A DNA stretch of 64,000 bases, from the NCBI RefSeq assembly GCF_900747795.2, contig NC_041403.2, forward strand, positions 77,000,951 to 77,064,950, read 5' to 3'. The notes beneath the pieces were generated by a model. The model was given only the letters and a program-made list of their open reading frames with translations. It did no database searches and had not been told where the DNA came from. The stretch comes from Erpetoichthys calabaricus (Eukaryota; Chordata; Cladistia; Polypteriformes; Polypteridae). This document shows positions 10,801-43,862 of this stretch, in pieces (position 1 is the stretch's first letter; each line of letters begins with the position of its first letter). Made by a program: the position numbers and the translations under genes.

Positions 10801-13785
10801 AAACCACACAGGATGCTGGTGCGTTGCTTCTTTCTCTTGCAGGTAAGGCGATATACACTAGTAGACACAGATCATATGGTAACATTTCATGCAGCTACCA
10901 AAATTACTCCACATTTAATGGAAGTTTTTATTGATTATATAATGAATTATTATTTTATAATATAAAAGAGTATTTCAGAGCACAAATTATTCTCTATTTC
11001 AGTTTTTTAATCTGATAATTTAAAAATATACTTTTGTATATTGATTAAAATTAAGCCTGAGTAGAGAATTTGAGGCCTTGAAGAGAGCTATTGAAACATG
11101 CACTTTTTAAATAAGTGCAGTGTTACTTTTGAACGTTTTCTTGACTATGAGCAATGATTTATTTTGTAGATTCTAACCCTGAATTGTGTTGGCTTACACT
11201 TGAAGATGTTAACCTGTCTGTCTGTCAAAATGAAGTCCTCCACTTTCTGAAACATACTGATTTGAAGGGTAAGCAGACAAATTGTAGTGGAACTGGAAAT
11301 TTGATCAACTATAATTTGGCAAAGGGCTTTGGTCTTCGTGGCGGGTATTAGAGAAGGATTACATATGTTAGGTTGGTATGGCACCTTTTATGTAATTGAG
11401 TTAACAAAAAGAAAAAGTGTGTACTGTGTTTAGTAACAGTGTTTTTCATTTAAGGTAGTTTTCAGAAATTGTATTAACTCTAGGAACAGAAACTGCATTC
11501 CCTAAAATCAAAAACTTTTTGATATTCATTTTTTTCCTCATGTTGTTCTTTGTTTCTTCTATAGAATCCTACCTCAATCCTCTGATTCTTAAATAGATTT
11601 TTGTGCAGATTTCTTTTTGACTCTGCATGTCAATGAAAAACAAAAATAATCACTTGGTATCAAATATTTTTAGCAAGGCTGAGATATACAATATTTGTTT
11701 ATTTTTCAGGAGTTAACTTCACTGAGTGCCGGATATTTGAGAGGAACAAGGCTGAATTTCTAAGCAATTTTGTTGCTGTGGTTAAACAAAAAAAATCTCT
11801 TGTTACTCTGCAAGTACCAGGAAACCGACTTGGTTAGATGATAAATTTTACATTTCTTTAATTTTCACTTCATTTTTAAGAAATGTAATGCAAGCAGCAA
11901 CATCAACACCTTATGAACATGCTCACATCCAAAAATACATAAATAATAGAAGGTGCTGCCCTTTATGCTGGTTTTACAGTTTAAAATATACTTATTTCAG
12001 AAACTAAATGTTGATGTTTCATAATTTAATTATCTCATTCTTTTATAGAACTACACATTGTGAAAATTAAAATTGCAGCAGATGTAGAATATGTTTTAAT
12101 ATAATTAATGAGTACTTGTTTTCCTTTTTTAATAACAGGCAACCAAGGGTTAGTTCTGCTAGCAGATTTATTTACCGGGGATTCTGTCTCAGGAATAATC
12201 CAGTTGGACATTAGGTATTGTTGTTTTCTATTTTGTTCATAGTTACTATGATTATTTACTCTATATACACATTCTCAAACCTACTTTATCCAAATCATAG
12301 CCATTAGGGGGTGAAGACTATCCTAGCAGCACTGGTTGCAAGGCAGTAAGCAAACTGGAGTGCCAGTCCATTGCAGAGCACACACACCCACACCATCAGA
12401 CAAGGTCCAAATTCAAGTTAACATTTCATCAACCACATACACAACTTTGGGGATGTGTGAGGAAAACTGGAATAGTCAATTGTTTAATTCAAACAAATTG
12501 TTTGCGTGTGTTTTAATTTGTAAACCGTGCATCACTTTACTGCTAACAGTAGTACTACTAACAGTAGCCTATACAATATGCATAATGGTAGTCTATAAAT
12601 AACAAATAAATAAAATCTAAATATTGTAACTGTTTAAAAAAAATAAATTACAACAAAAGTATAATCAACCATTTAAAAAAAACAAACTATGATGTGGGGA
12701 TATGGATGATGGGATCAATGATATAGAGGTGAAGGGCATCAACACGATTGTGTTTTAAGTATGTATGCAAATTGCTCGTATTTGACAATTTAGTGATTGC
12801 CTTTTTGAAGCAATGCCAGCAAATAGCATTCTTTATGCTTTCATACTCTCCTTTACTATTTGGTTTGAAATCAAAATGAGTTCAAACTGCAGAAGATACA
12901 TTTGGGCCTGAAATGAAATACATCTGTAGTTTCCTTCCCATTTATTATTCTTCTTACCTTTGATTATTAATGGGGCAGTGTCCTAGACAGATAAAACAGC
13001 TAGTCCTACACGTTTTAATTAAAGTCAATAACACTTCAGTTATGTAAATAAAGAATCACTTAATTTTCAGTACCTTCACCACTAGACAGAATTTCAACTA
13101 TCATAATGACCTCAGCTACAGAAATCATTCATTTCACCCACTTATAAAAGTGATTTTGGCAGTATATTCCTAACCTTTCTGAATTCTGGTAATAGCTTGG
13201 AAAAAATATTTTATAGGTGTCTGCAATGGACTGGTGCTCCATCTAAAGCTGGTCCCTGCCTTGAATCTAATGCTCCAGTAATTTTATTCTGACTTGGATC
13301 AAGCAGGTTTGAGAATGTTGTTTTATTCAGATATGAAAACGAGTGGATTCTTTTTGGAAGCTAAAAAAAAGTCTGTGCTGTTAGAATAGGAACTACCTCT
13401 CTGGAGCTCTGTCAGTTAGAGAATGTAAAAATGTATTTGTTACTACTAGTATAGCATGGGAGAATTAAAATTCTGTTGTACATGGCATTTCTGTAGTTGA
13501 TAATTGCATGTGTAACTGAAAGAATTGGCATTCATTTTTTTTATTTTACTATTTTCAAACCTTAGTTCCAACTTCATCCTTTCGGATGGATTGCTACAGT
13601 TCGGAAAAATGCTGCAGAAAAGTCCACCCCAGTCTCACTTGAAACTTGATTTGCGCCATAATCCACTGGACCGGGATATTGAGACATCTAAGCAAGCCAT
13701 GGAACTACTAACAAGGCTGTGTAGTGTGGTGATGAACTCTTGGAACTCTCAAGCAGCATTTGCAGATTATATAAGTGCAATGTGA
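4828..13785 (+). CDS. LRRC41: LRRC41 (MUF1), Elongin BC-binding leucine-rich repeat protein
   Basis: Ten coding exons: 4828-4918, 6241-6327, 6475-6545, 6868-7813, 7954-8190, 10678-10842, 11170-11268, 11710-11832, 12139-12214 and 13566-13785. All introns are GT-AG and the phases join exactly to 704 aa (human about 812). The first in-frame ATG is used; no upstream in-frame ATG exists. Residues 9-18 (TLVKLCAVVV) fit the BC-box [TSP]LxxxCxxx[AILV], and LPGSL (32-36) stands where the Cul5-box-like LPGP lies in human. Exon 2 has LNIFYLERIE, near-identical to human. Large exon 4 (residues 84-398) is a divergent, Ser/Cys-rich linker. Exons 5-10 are leucine-rich repeats, with PGNRLG at 602-607, ending NSWNSQAAFADYISAM, the most recognisable family signature. 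In the family it is the substrate receptor of an Elongin B/C-Cullin E3 ligase. The substrate is not evident here. Confidence 0.95.
5545..6110 (-). repeat. 5S rRNA-derived SINE (SINE3-like), intron 1 of LRRC41
   Basis: Read on the minus strand, the stretch near 6000-6070 contains GAAGCTAAGCATG and TTTGATGGGAGACC, which match the internal promoter half of 5S rRNA (GAAGCTAAGCAGG, TTGGATGGGAGACC). The remaining roughly 450 bp is a noncoding body ending in AT-rich tail sequence near 5545. 5S-derived SINEs of similar length (SINE3) are known in zebrafish. It is visibly diverged. The boundaries are approximate. Confidence 0.7.
8760..9460. repeat. Unclassified GC-richer block in LRRC41 intron 5
   Basis: This stretch is clearly more GC-rich than the surrounding intron between 9170 and 9380. 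It is bracketed by copies of a short motif: gcgccacctattggaatg near 8835, and in inverted orientation gatgcaccatcttttggaatg near 9413. The same motif recurs in the array at 22.0-22.4 kb. I see no protein or RNA signature inside. It could be a nonautonomous insertion bounded by inverted motif copies, but the family is unknown to me. Confidence 0.4.
10255..10555 (-). repeat. Old tRNA-like SINE remnant
   Basis: Degenerate minus-strand copy of the family whose intact copy is at 56290-56623. Recognisable parts are the header-like string near 10440-10550 (caggagaaaaacccagatagac, the complement of the gtctgtgtgggtttcctccgg region) and the body word cagggcatttgtccactacaggtcaca. It is much more diverged than the intact copies, so it is an older insertion or subfamily. 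Confidence 0.5.
12290..12480 (-). repeat. Old tRNA-like SINE remnant
   Basis: Degenerate fragment with gtgccagtccattgcagagcacac and gatgtgtgaggaaaactgga, the minus-strand counterpart of the body of the ATGG-tailed SINE family. It lies in LRRC41 intron 9. Confidence 0.45.
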
Positions 13786-14532
13786 TTACCACAAATCTAA
13801 GTCTCGAGTATTTGTTTGCTAATTTGGTCACAAATTGTATATTACTAGGTATATTTTATCTTACATTCTTTAGAACTCATGTGAAATGTATCTTGTATTC
13901 TTCCCCATTTCTTGACACAACACAAGAACATTTTGTTCCATTGTTTGTCAGTATCTCATTCCTAAAGTTTCACATCAAAGTTGGTAAGTCATGTAATTAG
14001 AAAAGAACAAGCACTTCAAGCTTGCTTTACTGGAAGGTGAGTATAGTTCATAATAGTGTTAAAGTGAAATGTGTACTGTATAGCCAAAAGATTTTTCCAA
14101 ACCTGTATTTTAATATACATTGGAATTAGTATTGCAGTAATGAAATTATATATTTTAAAAATTTGTAGTGAGAGTAAATATAAGTATTTAGCATTGTAAT
14201 TTAAAACCATCTGCCTTAGGTGGTAGGACCATTATGTACAGTACAATACAGCATTATTAGATATTACAATTAGATCAGTACTATGAAAGACATAATTTAA
14301 CTTGCATTGCTATAGCAATGTGTACAAGAAAATATTTACAAATATACATTTGAGTAGTTCAAATCTAATTTAAATATGTTTTTATCTTACAAAGCAGATC
14401 CTTCTAGCATCAATGGAAACAAAACTATGGGGTCATACAGTATATGTTATATTATGGTCCATTATAGGAAGAATGCAGTTATTTCAAAACAGTCAGATAT
14501 TGTTGATTTAACAAATGCAACAATTTACTTAT
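13786..14532. other. Convergent 3' intergenic region LRRC41/RAD54L
   Basis: About 750 bp between the LRRC41 stop (plus strand) and the RAD54L stop (minus strand). It must hold both 3' UTRs, so the transcripts end close together or overlap. No coding segment or repeat is recognised. Confidence 0.6.

Positions 14533-14533
<1 letters not shown>
14526..14533 (-). terminator. RAD54L stop-overlapping polyadenylation signal
   Basis: Minus-strand sequence at the stop codon reads AAATAAATAAG, so a canonical AATAAA begins within the last codon and stop. If used, the 3' UTR would be only tens of bases long. A more distal signal remains possible. Confidence 0.4.
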
Positions 14534-36722
<22,189 letters not shown>

Positions 36723-36725
<3 letters not shown>

Positions 36726-36834
36726 TTTTTTGTTCACTATGTCCACGCTTTACACTCATTGAATGCTTTCCTTTTTTATGAGGTAATAAAATACTGTACT
36801 TGATTACAGATGGCAGTGGTGTGATTGATGAACT
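36723..36834 (-). other. RAD54L: Probable RAD54L exon holding the 5' UTR end and the lone start codon
   Basis: The minus strand reads ACAAAAAAATG followed directly by a GTAAGT donor, so only the ATG is coding here. A plausible acceptor, TACTTTCAG, ends at 36835, which would make this a 112-bp exon preceded by an untranslated exon further up, perhaps in the GC-richer stretch near 37450-37720. An ATG at 36753-36751 is out of frame with exon 2 and is not favoured. Confidence 0.55.
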
Positions 36835-37429
36835 CTGAAAGTATAAAGTGCAGAAAATATTTGATTAATAAAAACACATAATGATATATTATTTACTTAA
36901 CAGATCTATTGTATATAGCTTAGAAGGCATGTATTTCATGAAGAGTGTGTATTTGAAGAGCTACAATACGGTGATCAGCAAAAAAAACAATAAATAAAGT
37001 ATGGTGTATGGGTTTAGATGCCCGTAATATTTCGTATAAATCAGCAGACGAACACAAGTAAATGTAAAACTGTTGATTCGTTTTTAAAAAGATCAAAATA
37101 AATAGCGCGATTAACATTTTAAGAAAAATGGATCACTAATCTGCCTCTCAAGACAGATGTACGATGTATCGTATACTAGCATAAATAACACGTTGTTTAT
37201 AATTCCATTATACGCACAAATCTCTGTGTCTTCAGGCGTCCTGATGCAGTGCGGTGATGTTTATACCCGTTTATTTGGTTAAAACTATTAAATCCCCCGG
37301 TAAGACGTTTTTCATTTGGCACATTTTGTCTTGGATTCGCCAAAAAAATACTTCTCGTAGCTGGACAGATAGTACTCAGTTCGGTTCCAAATATGATTTT
37401 TGCGTTTAGATTAATCACTTGTGCCTTCT

Positions 37430-37720
37430 AATATGATGTAAGCACAGATGCTTCCTCTAGTTGAAAATAGCGCGCAGCAGTGTCGGGCCGTGTGATGTCT
37501 CAGAAACGGAATGCTATTTAGGACAAACTTAATTGAAAACGCATTTTCGAGGCACTGAACGCCGTCTACAGCATTAAGCAGTAAATATTCAAACTAAGCG
37601 ACTGCTTCTGCGTCAGGTTCAACTGAATGATAAAAATTACAATCGATTCAATGCTTTGAATGCCGTCATAACTTATCCTTTGGTCACAGACTACGATATT
37701 GGAGAAAGGGAAGGGGGGCT
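37430..37720 (-). promoter_or_regulatory. Candidate RAD54L promoter
   Basis: This interval upstream of the RAD54L start exon is locally GC- and CpG-richer (gcgcgcagcagtgtcgggcc near 37470, a G-run near 37715) than its surroundings. It is free of recognised repeats and stops just before the hAT relic. No TATA box or initiator is assigned. Confidence 0.3.
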
Positions 37721-38903
37721 GGGGGGGAGGTTGTGATAAGCGGTCTTTTGAAGAGACGTTTGCGAGGTGTGGTTAACAGGTCTTAACGATTCAGAGCCTG
37801 AACGATAGGGATGGGCGGATCGATACCACAGTAATCGATACTTCGATGCTCAAGCTGTACTCATTTGGTATCAAGTACCACAAATTTTTTCATGTGAGAT
37901 TTGATTTCAAGGTTCTTGCAAAGACGTAGGATATACAAACGCACTTTCTATTAACATGTACTGAATTAACAAATGCGCTGTGTCGCAAGAATGCTATAAA
38001 CTTCGCCCGTGCACCAGCGCAGACTGTGTACAACAATGACTAAGCAAAACCGTTGCTAGCGTTGTGTGGTGATACTTTTTACAGATATAAAAAACACAGA
38101 CATGCGATATTTGTGAAAAAGGAGAAACATAGTGGCGAAACAAGCCGTCTATTTAAGCATTTAAAAAGCTGACCAACAGAAAGACGCGGAAAACATCAAA
38201 ACAATGTAAATCTGAAACACGGTGAGTTAGCGGCAGCCAGTACCAGAGGAACGTTACAAGATAGTTTTTAAAAGAGGCACAAGATGTTATCCAGGCGGTG
38301 CTGATGCTAAGTTAGTTTGCGCCTTATTAATAATAAAGCTTACTAGTGTGCCAGCCGACTATTCGGTATCTAACCCGAGCGGCTGCCCAATTCCACACCC
38401 CAATTATTATCTGTGCCCTAGGCAAATGCCTAAGTCTTAATGGTGGCACTGGCCCTGTATCCGGGTAACTCTGCTACTAGCAGGGTTATGTAGACTGGGG
38501 TTTACTGAAGACGTTTAGTTCCGTTTAACATTTTGGTAGATAATGGTGTCTCTCCCTTCATTAAGAAAAGTAAAAAATACAAGCATGAGCCTTTAATGAT
38601 TTAACTCCATCGTAACCTAAGGCTAGCTAATACAATATGTTCCATTTCAATTTGGATGGAGATTACATTGATACAAGTTTAAAATTGCCTATACTTCTAT
38701 TAAAAATGCAGTGGACAGTATAACTAATAGCTTTGCCTAAACTGAAGATTAAAACGTTTCACTGAAACTAGTTGTTACCTCCAAAAAATAAGTGCCAGAG
38801 TAAATAAAAGTATTAATTATTTTGCTGTTTTTGTGGATTTAAAAGTATTATAATTGCATTATTAACAACATATAGTGTAATAAAACATCATTATTATGTG
38901 TAC

Positions 38904-39042
38904 TATCCATCCATCCATTGTCCAACCCGCTGAATCCGAACACAGGGTCACGGGGGTCTGCTGGAGCCAATTCCAGCCAACACAGGGCACAAGGCAGGAA
39001 CCAGTCCCGGGCAGGGTGCCAACCCACCACAGGACACACACA
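38904..39042 (-). repeat. 3' fragment of ATGG-tailed SINE inside the hAT relic
   Basis: Minus-oriented 3' end: complement of the ATGG tail (tccatccatccatt), then caacccgctgaatccgaaca, cacgggggtctgctggagcc and cgggcagggtgccaacccac. It matches the intact copy at 56290-56623 closely. Confidence 0.8.
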
Positions 39043-39079
39043 ATATGTGTAATATTGTATTGTTAAATTTGTCTTGCAC

Positions 39080-39270
39080 TCCTGTTTCCTCCCACAGTCC
39101 AAAGATACACAGGTTTGGTGGATTGGTGACATCGAGATGGCTGTAGTGTGTGTTTGGTGTGTGTTCATCCTACTATGGACTGGCACCCTGTCTAGAGTTT
39201 GTTCTAGCCTTACACCCTATGCTAGCTGGGATATTCTCCAGCAACCCTGGTCTGGATTAAGCTGGTTATA
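39080..39270 (+). repeat. Older SINE fragment, opposite orientation
   Basis: Plus-oriented fragment of the same family: cctgtttcctcccacagtcc, ggattggtgacatc, a degenerate body, then actggcaccctgtctagag and gctgggatattctccagcaa. It is more diverged than the adjacent minus copy. Confidence 0.6.
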
Positions 39271-39859
39271 AAAATGACTTGACGTGATCATTCTACTAAT
39301 ATATAATTTGTGATGAATTTGTTATGATGACCTTGATGCTGTATCTTGATATTAGTTCATTAAAATATAGAGTGACCTATACCAATTAATAATAGCCATT
39401 CTAAAACAATATCCTAATTTGAAAACAAATTCCTGTACTAATTCAAAAATACTTGGTATTGGTATTGAAATACTGATACATAAAATACTTGTATCAGTAT
39501 TGATTTCAACAAGGAGTATTGCTCATTACTGAGAGGGTCTTTGCAACTGAACCATCGCAATTTTTATTATGCTTCTCATTTTAAACAATGTTAACGAAAA
39601 TGATCTAGTATAATGTTTACTGGATGTAATCTTATAAAGTAGGTATATCAGTCAAGAAGTTGATTTTACTTTGGCTGGTCATGTCAGTTATTAAAAAGCC
39701 CATTTAACAGACAATCTCTTTCATTATCAGCTATCACTAGATATCAATTTCATACTACAGTCATATATGGTGTGTGAGTATAGTAGCATAGTGGCATTTA
39801 GCACATCCTAAGACCTACAATACATTCCATTTCAGGTCAGACCAAATATACATGTGGAA

Positions 39860-40040
39860 TTTTCATATTCTTCATCTCCATGTTTGTATTTTCCACCTAC
39901 ATTCCAAATATGCAATTGTTAGATTGACTGAGGACTCTAAATTGGTCCGGGCTAGGGACTGTAGATGTGCATGACCAGTCTGGGGTTTACCTGACTCTAA
40001 ACCCAACAGGCATTTTTAAACCACCCATGAGATCACTTTC
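39860..40040 (+). repeat. Very old SINE remnant
   Basis: Faint similarity to the SINE body (gaggactctaaattggtccg, followed by a gtagatgtgcatgacc stretch). Recognisable only by comparison with the intact copies. Confidence 0.35.
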
Positions 40041-42081
40041 AACGAAGCCCTGTAAACAGTCTCAGTGCTAAGACAGTCCTTTTTGGCTTTAGAGATGCCA
40101 GTAACTAGAACTACTCCTTATATTAAACCTGCTCTTCTCATTTATCCACAAGTCAACTAAAAGTTCTTCTTTGAAATGTTTCATGTTTTTAGTGTTAGAA
40201 AATGAGCAAAATGCCGGGAAGCTGTTTTTATCAATGCACCATTGCCAAAAAATGTTCTAAAACAAGTAATTAAAATTTTCATTACAAATGTGTAAATATG
40301 TTTAAACAGCATTTATCATATTTATTATTCATTTAATTGGTTCCTAAACACAGCTGTTTTCCTACTTAGATTGGGTAATTTTTGTTATCCCACTAATCAG
40401 TTTTAATAACATGCTTTAACAGTTTAATGTTCAGCCAATCTGTTCTCTGTACAAATCAATAAAACCACCAGTGCATGTTTTGGAAATTTAATGTCACTCT
40501 GTTCCTTCTTTTAATTCAGAGACTTTGGTCATTGTGATCAAATGCCCATGTAATTTACTACTAGTGCAAAATGGATAAATCTGTACTCTTTTGCTTTTAA
40601 TCAAAATTTTACTTTCAGAATATTGACAATTTATCATTATTACTAATTTAAGAATTAAATCCATCCATCCATTTCTTTATTTTGTTTTTTCAGAAATTTT
40701 GGGTTCAAGGTAACATTTCATCCTGGAAATGATACCAGACGATCACACCCTCACTCACCTTTACAGAAGCATTTTAGAACTATCAGTGGACCTAACATGT
40801 ACAGAATTTATCAAAGACCTTTAGGAGCTTGAAGGAATATGGCTAAAAGCATTAAAAATGAGGGCAAAAAGTCACAGAGTACTTAAAGAGAATTACTTTA
40901 CACATAAAAGTTTGGTTTAACAAACAACACTTAATTCCAATGAATATTATTTTAACAATGAAGATTTTGTATTATAACTTCCTTTAAACCTCCTTTTAAC
41001 CACTTGTCATTTCTATATACCTTCCCCTAAGACATAATGTGTTTTGTCGTATTGCTGTACAGTCAGGAGTATATCCTGATTAACCAGTCACAGTTTACGC
41101 GAGATGGCTCTGTTGGTTGCTGAACAGATTCATGTGTAATCCAGGATCTGTTTTCAAAAACTGAATTAAGGAATGTCTCCATTTGAGGAATGTAAGGTTT
41201 AACTGAGCAGGGCACAGCTATCAAAGAGACTTCTTCAGCTCAGGGTATTTTTCAAAGCCTCTGGCTTTTCATAAGGTGGCAGCACAGCTCCAGATTTGAA
41301 CTGAAAATATGCATATACTTCACCACAAAACAACCAGATACTGTATAACACATATTGTCTGTTTTTGTTTATTTTTTACATGATATTTGCATTTCATTTC
41401 AAGTGTTCTTAAGTCTAACCTTATATGTAAAATGTAGAACCTACAAAAATATACAAACAAAGAAATATTGGGGAAAATATAGCATTTTTGCTATAGTTAG
41501 ATTATTTACTAAAAATCTACTCATGGATTTTTACTTAAGTAGCTCCATACAGGGCAGCTTTTGTTTGTGACCATCCAGATTAAACAATAGTTTCTGTGCT
41601 GAACAATGGAGAAGTTAGTTTGAAAGTCCTCTAAAGGATATCTCAGATTACAAAGAATGAAGACTTTTGTAAACATGTGCTAAACCAGTTTTTTAGTCTC
41701 AAAAGGCTAAGAAATTATTATTCCTAATTAACCATTTAACTTATTTATTTGACCAAAATTTCAATAAGTCAATCTTTGTGTATAGAGCCCTTCAGAAAAC
41801 ACACCATTACAGGACAGTTTACAAAACAATCACAAGTACAATTCCTAAAAACAAAGAAAAATTCAAGATCTTTATATATACCGCAAATAAAAAAGGAAAA
41901 CATCTTTGGAAACTAAAGGTGAACAGAACAGAAAATTGAGAGAACAGTACAAACTGGATCAGTACAGCTTAAACACAAGAGTCAGTTAAGCAGTAATATT
42001 AAAGTTATCAATTTACAAAATGTCACAACTGGGTGAAGTTTTTCTTTTTTTGATTTTCTTTTTCAATTTTCTTCCTTTTTA

Positions 42082-42159
42082 GTTATTCTGGAGTATGTTC
42101 AGACTATAATCTATCAATCTGTTATTCTGGAGTATGTTCAGACTATAACCAATCAATCT
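42082..42159. repeat. 39-bp tandem duplication
   Basis: Two direct copies starting gttattctggagtatgttca (42082-42120 and 42121-42159) differ at two positions. It looks like a recent local duplication in intergenic DNA. Confidence 0.85.
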
Positions 42160-42689
42160 ATTTATCTATCATACTCTGTATGTGAGCTGGTGCATAAAAG
42201 TGCAGGTGTCACCGAAAAGCTACTTTCATAAAAATAATGAATATGAAACAACTGTCTTGCAAACACATCTGACCCATACATATGTTGCAAAAATGACAAC
42301 CTTTTTGTAAAGTTATTTTGCCTAGTTGACCATTTCTTGTAATGATTATTGTTTTTTATCTCAGTTACTATCGAAAATCACTCTTTTCTCACAGAGTTGC
42401 TCTCGACCTATAACACGATTCCCTAACTCACTGTTGTAGTTAACAAAGTGTCATTTTTGGGAGAATCTCCTACATAGAAGGTAGGAGACCGGGGTGGGGA
42501 CATTGTTGGTTTGCCTCAGGAAATAGCTGCCTATTAACTCATGTGAGTTCTGACAAGATGTGAGGAGTGCTGGTACAGAGTCCTGAAAGATAAAATGACC
42601 ATACTCCAAAGAGTAAAAAGTAGAAGCACCACACACCAGAAAATAGTGACCCACTTAAAGGATTGTTACTGCAGTCTTTCTACTATACA

Positions 42690-42862
42690 TCTTCAGTAGT
42701 AGGATGTTGTACCTTGTTAGCCATTATTGATGAAATGTGAAGTCAAGTAAAATTATGTAATCATATTACATCTTGCCTGAAGAAGGGTCTGAGTTGCCTC
42801 GAAAGCTTGCATATTGTAAATATTTATGGTTAGCCAATAAAAGGTGTCATTTTACTATACAT
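42690..42862 (+). repeat. Penelope-type terminal repeat fragment with hammerhead-like core
   Basis: Contains ctgaaga (42777-42783), a short GGGT..GCCTC stem region, gaaa (42801-42804), then gcatattgtaa and agccaataaaaggtgtcatt. Upstream, 42690-42755 (aggatgttgtaccttgttag and gtcaagtaaaat) matches the outer flank of the other copies in inverted orientation, so two ends are again fused head to head here. Confidence 0.6.
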
Positions 42863-43279
42863 CTTCTAAACAGGATACTGTTGCTGAAACAAGGAATGAG
42901 ACTAGAAACTGTGATTCAAACAAAACAAAAACAGACTCGTACTTTTCCTGCTAGCATAGGTACTTCAACAACTAATAAAGAACTAACTGTTCTAAAAGGA
43001 ATCCCTCTGCCATTTTATAAATAACACATCAGCAAAATTCCATCCAGAAATGTACTTGATACATAAAGGAGGCATGAAAACTAGCTGAATAATCCACTTG
43101 ATCCCTTCAATATTATTCTCAATATTATTCTCTGTTCATTAATATTCTCTGTTTGACAAAGAGCTGCAGGCTGCTCAGCTACCTAAAACCAACCAGAGCT
43201 ACTATACTTTCCACACAGTATTTCCAACAAACAAGTATTTTTTTTAAATTAGTGGCTTTAAGAAAGTAATGTAGCAACC

Positions 43280-43600
43280 TCCGCACCAGGCTCGAAAAAA
43301 GACGAAGTAAAAAAAAAAACAGACAGACGTAGTAAAGTCTCTCAAAAGTTTTACTTGAACAGTCTAGAAAAGAAACACCAACCTCAAAAACCCCAAACAC
43401 CAAAAAAAAAAACAAAAACCTTCTAGCACCCTGTCCAACCCCTCCTCCCATCCCGGGGCCCACCCCCCACCCTTACCACATCAATCAATACCCCGCTGTC
43501 AGTCTTCTGTGCTGTTCTCCGCCCTCCCTCAATCGGACCTAGCAGTCACACACAAAAAAAAAGAAAAGGCTTCAGCCTGGCTGGGACGCTACAGTAATAA
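43280..43600. other. Unclassified C/A-rich intergenic stretch
   Basis: Long A-runs and C-rich strings (43430-43480) with no coding or repeat signature I can name. It may be the edge of a noncoding insertion. Confidence 0.25.
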
Positions 43601-43862
43601 TAATAATAATAATAATGCATTTTACATTTACTTATTTGGCTGACACCTTTATCCAAGGCATCTTGTAACATTTATTGCACAATTGGTTATATTTCTTTTG
43701 ATTTTCCAATTGGACCACAGGCAGGTTAAGTGAGTTTCTAATGGTTACACAGTGTCAACAGCAGGATCTGAAGTCCAAAGCCATAACCATATATTTATAC
43801 AGTACAGTATTTTAAAATAAAATGATGTGTTAAAATAAATTTAAATTTTACTGATATAGTGC

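Larger units (their letters stand above)
37807..39530 (+). mobile_element. hAT-family relic with nested SINEs
   Basis: The left end tagggatgggcggatcgata and the right part gatttcaacaaggagtattg (39501-39520), ending gctcat, resemble ends of the common vertebrate hAT elements that begin TAGGGATGGGC. Between 38090 and 38170 one frame reads KKEKHSGETSRLFKHLKS, a BED zinc-finger tail typical of hAT transposases. No transposase core remains. Two SINE fragments (38904-39042 and 39080-39270) lie inside. I could not find a convincing 8-bp target duplication. Confidence 0.6.
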
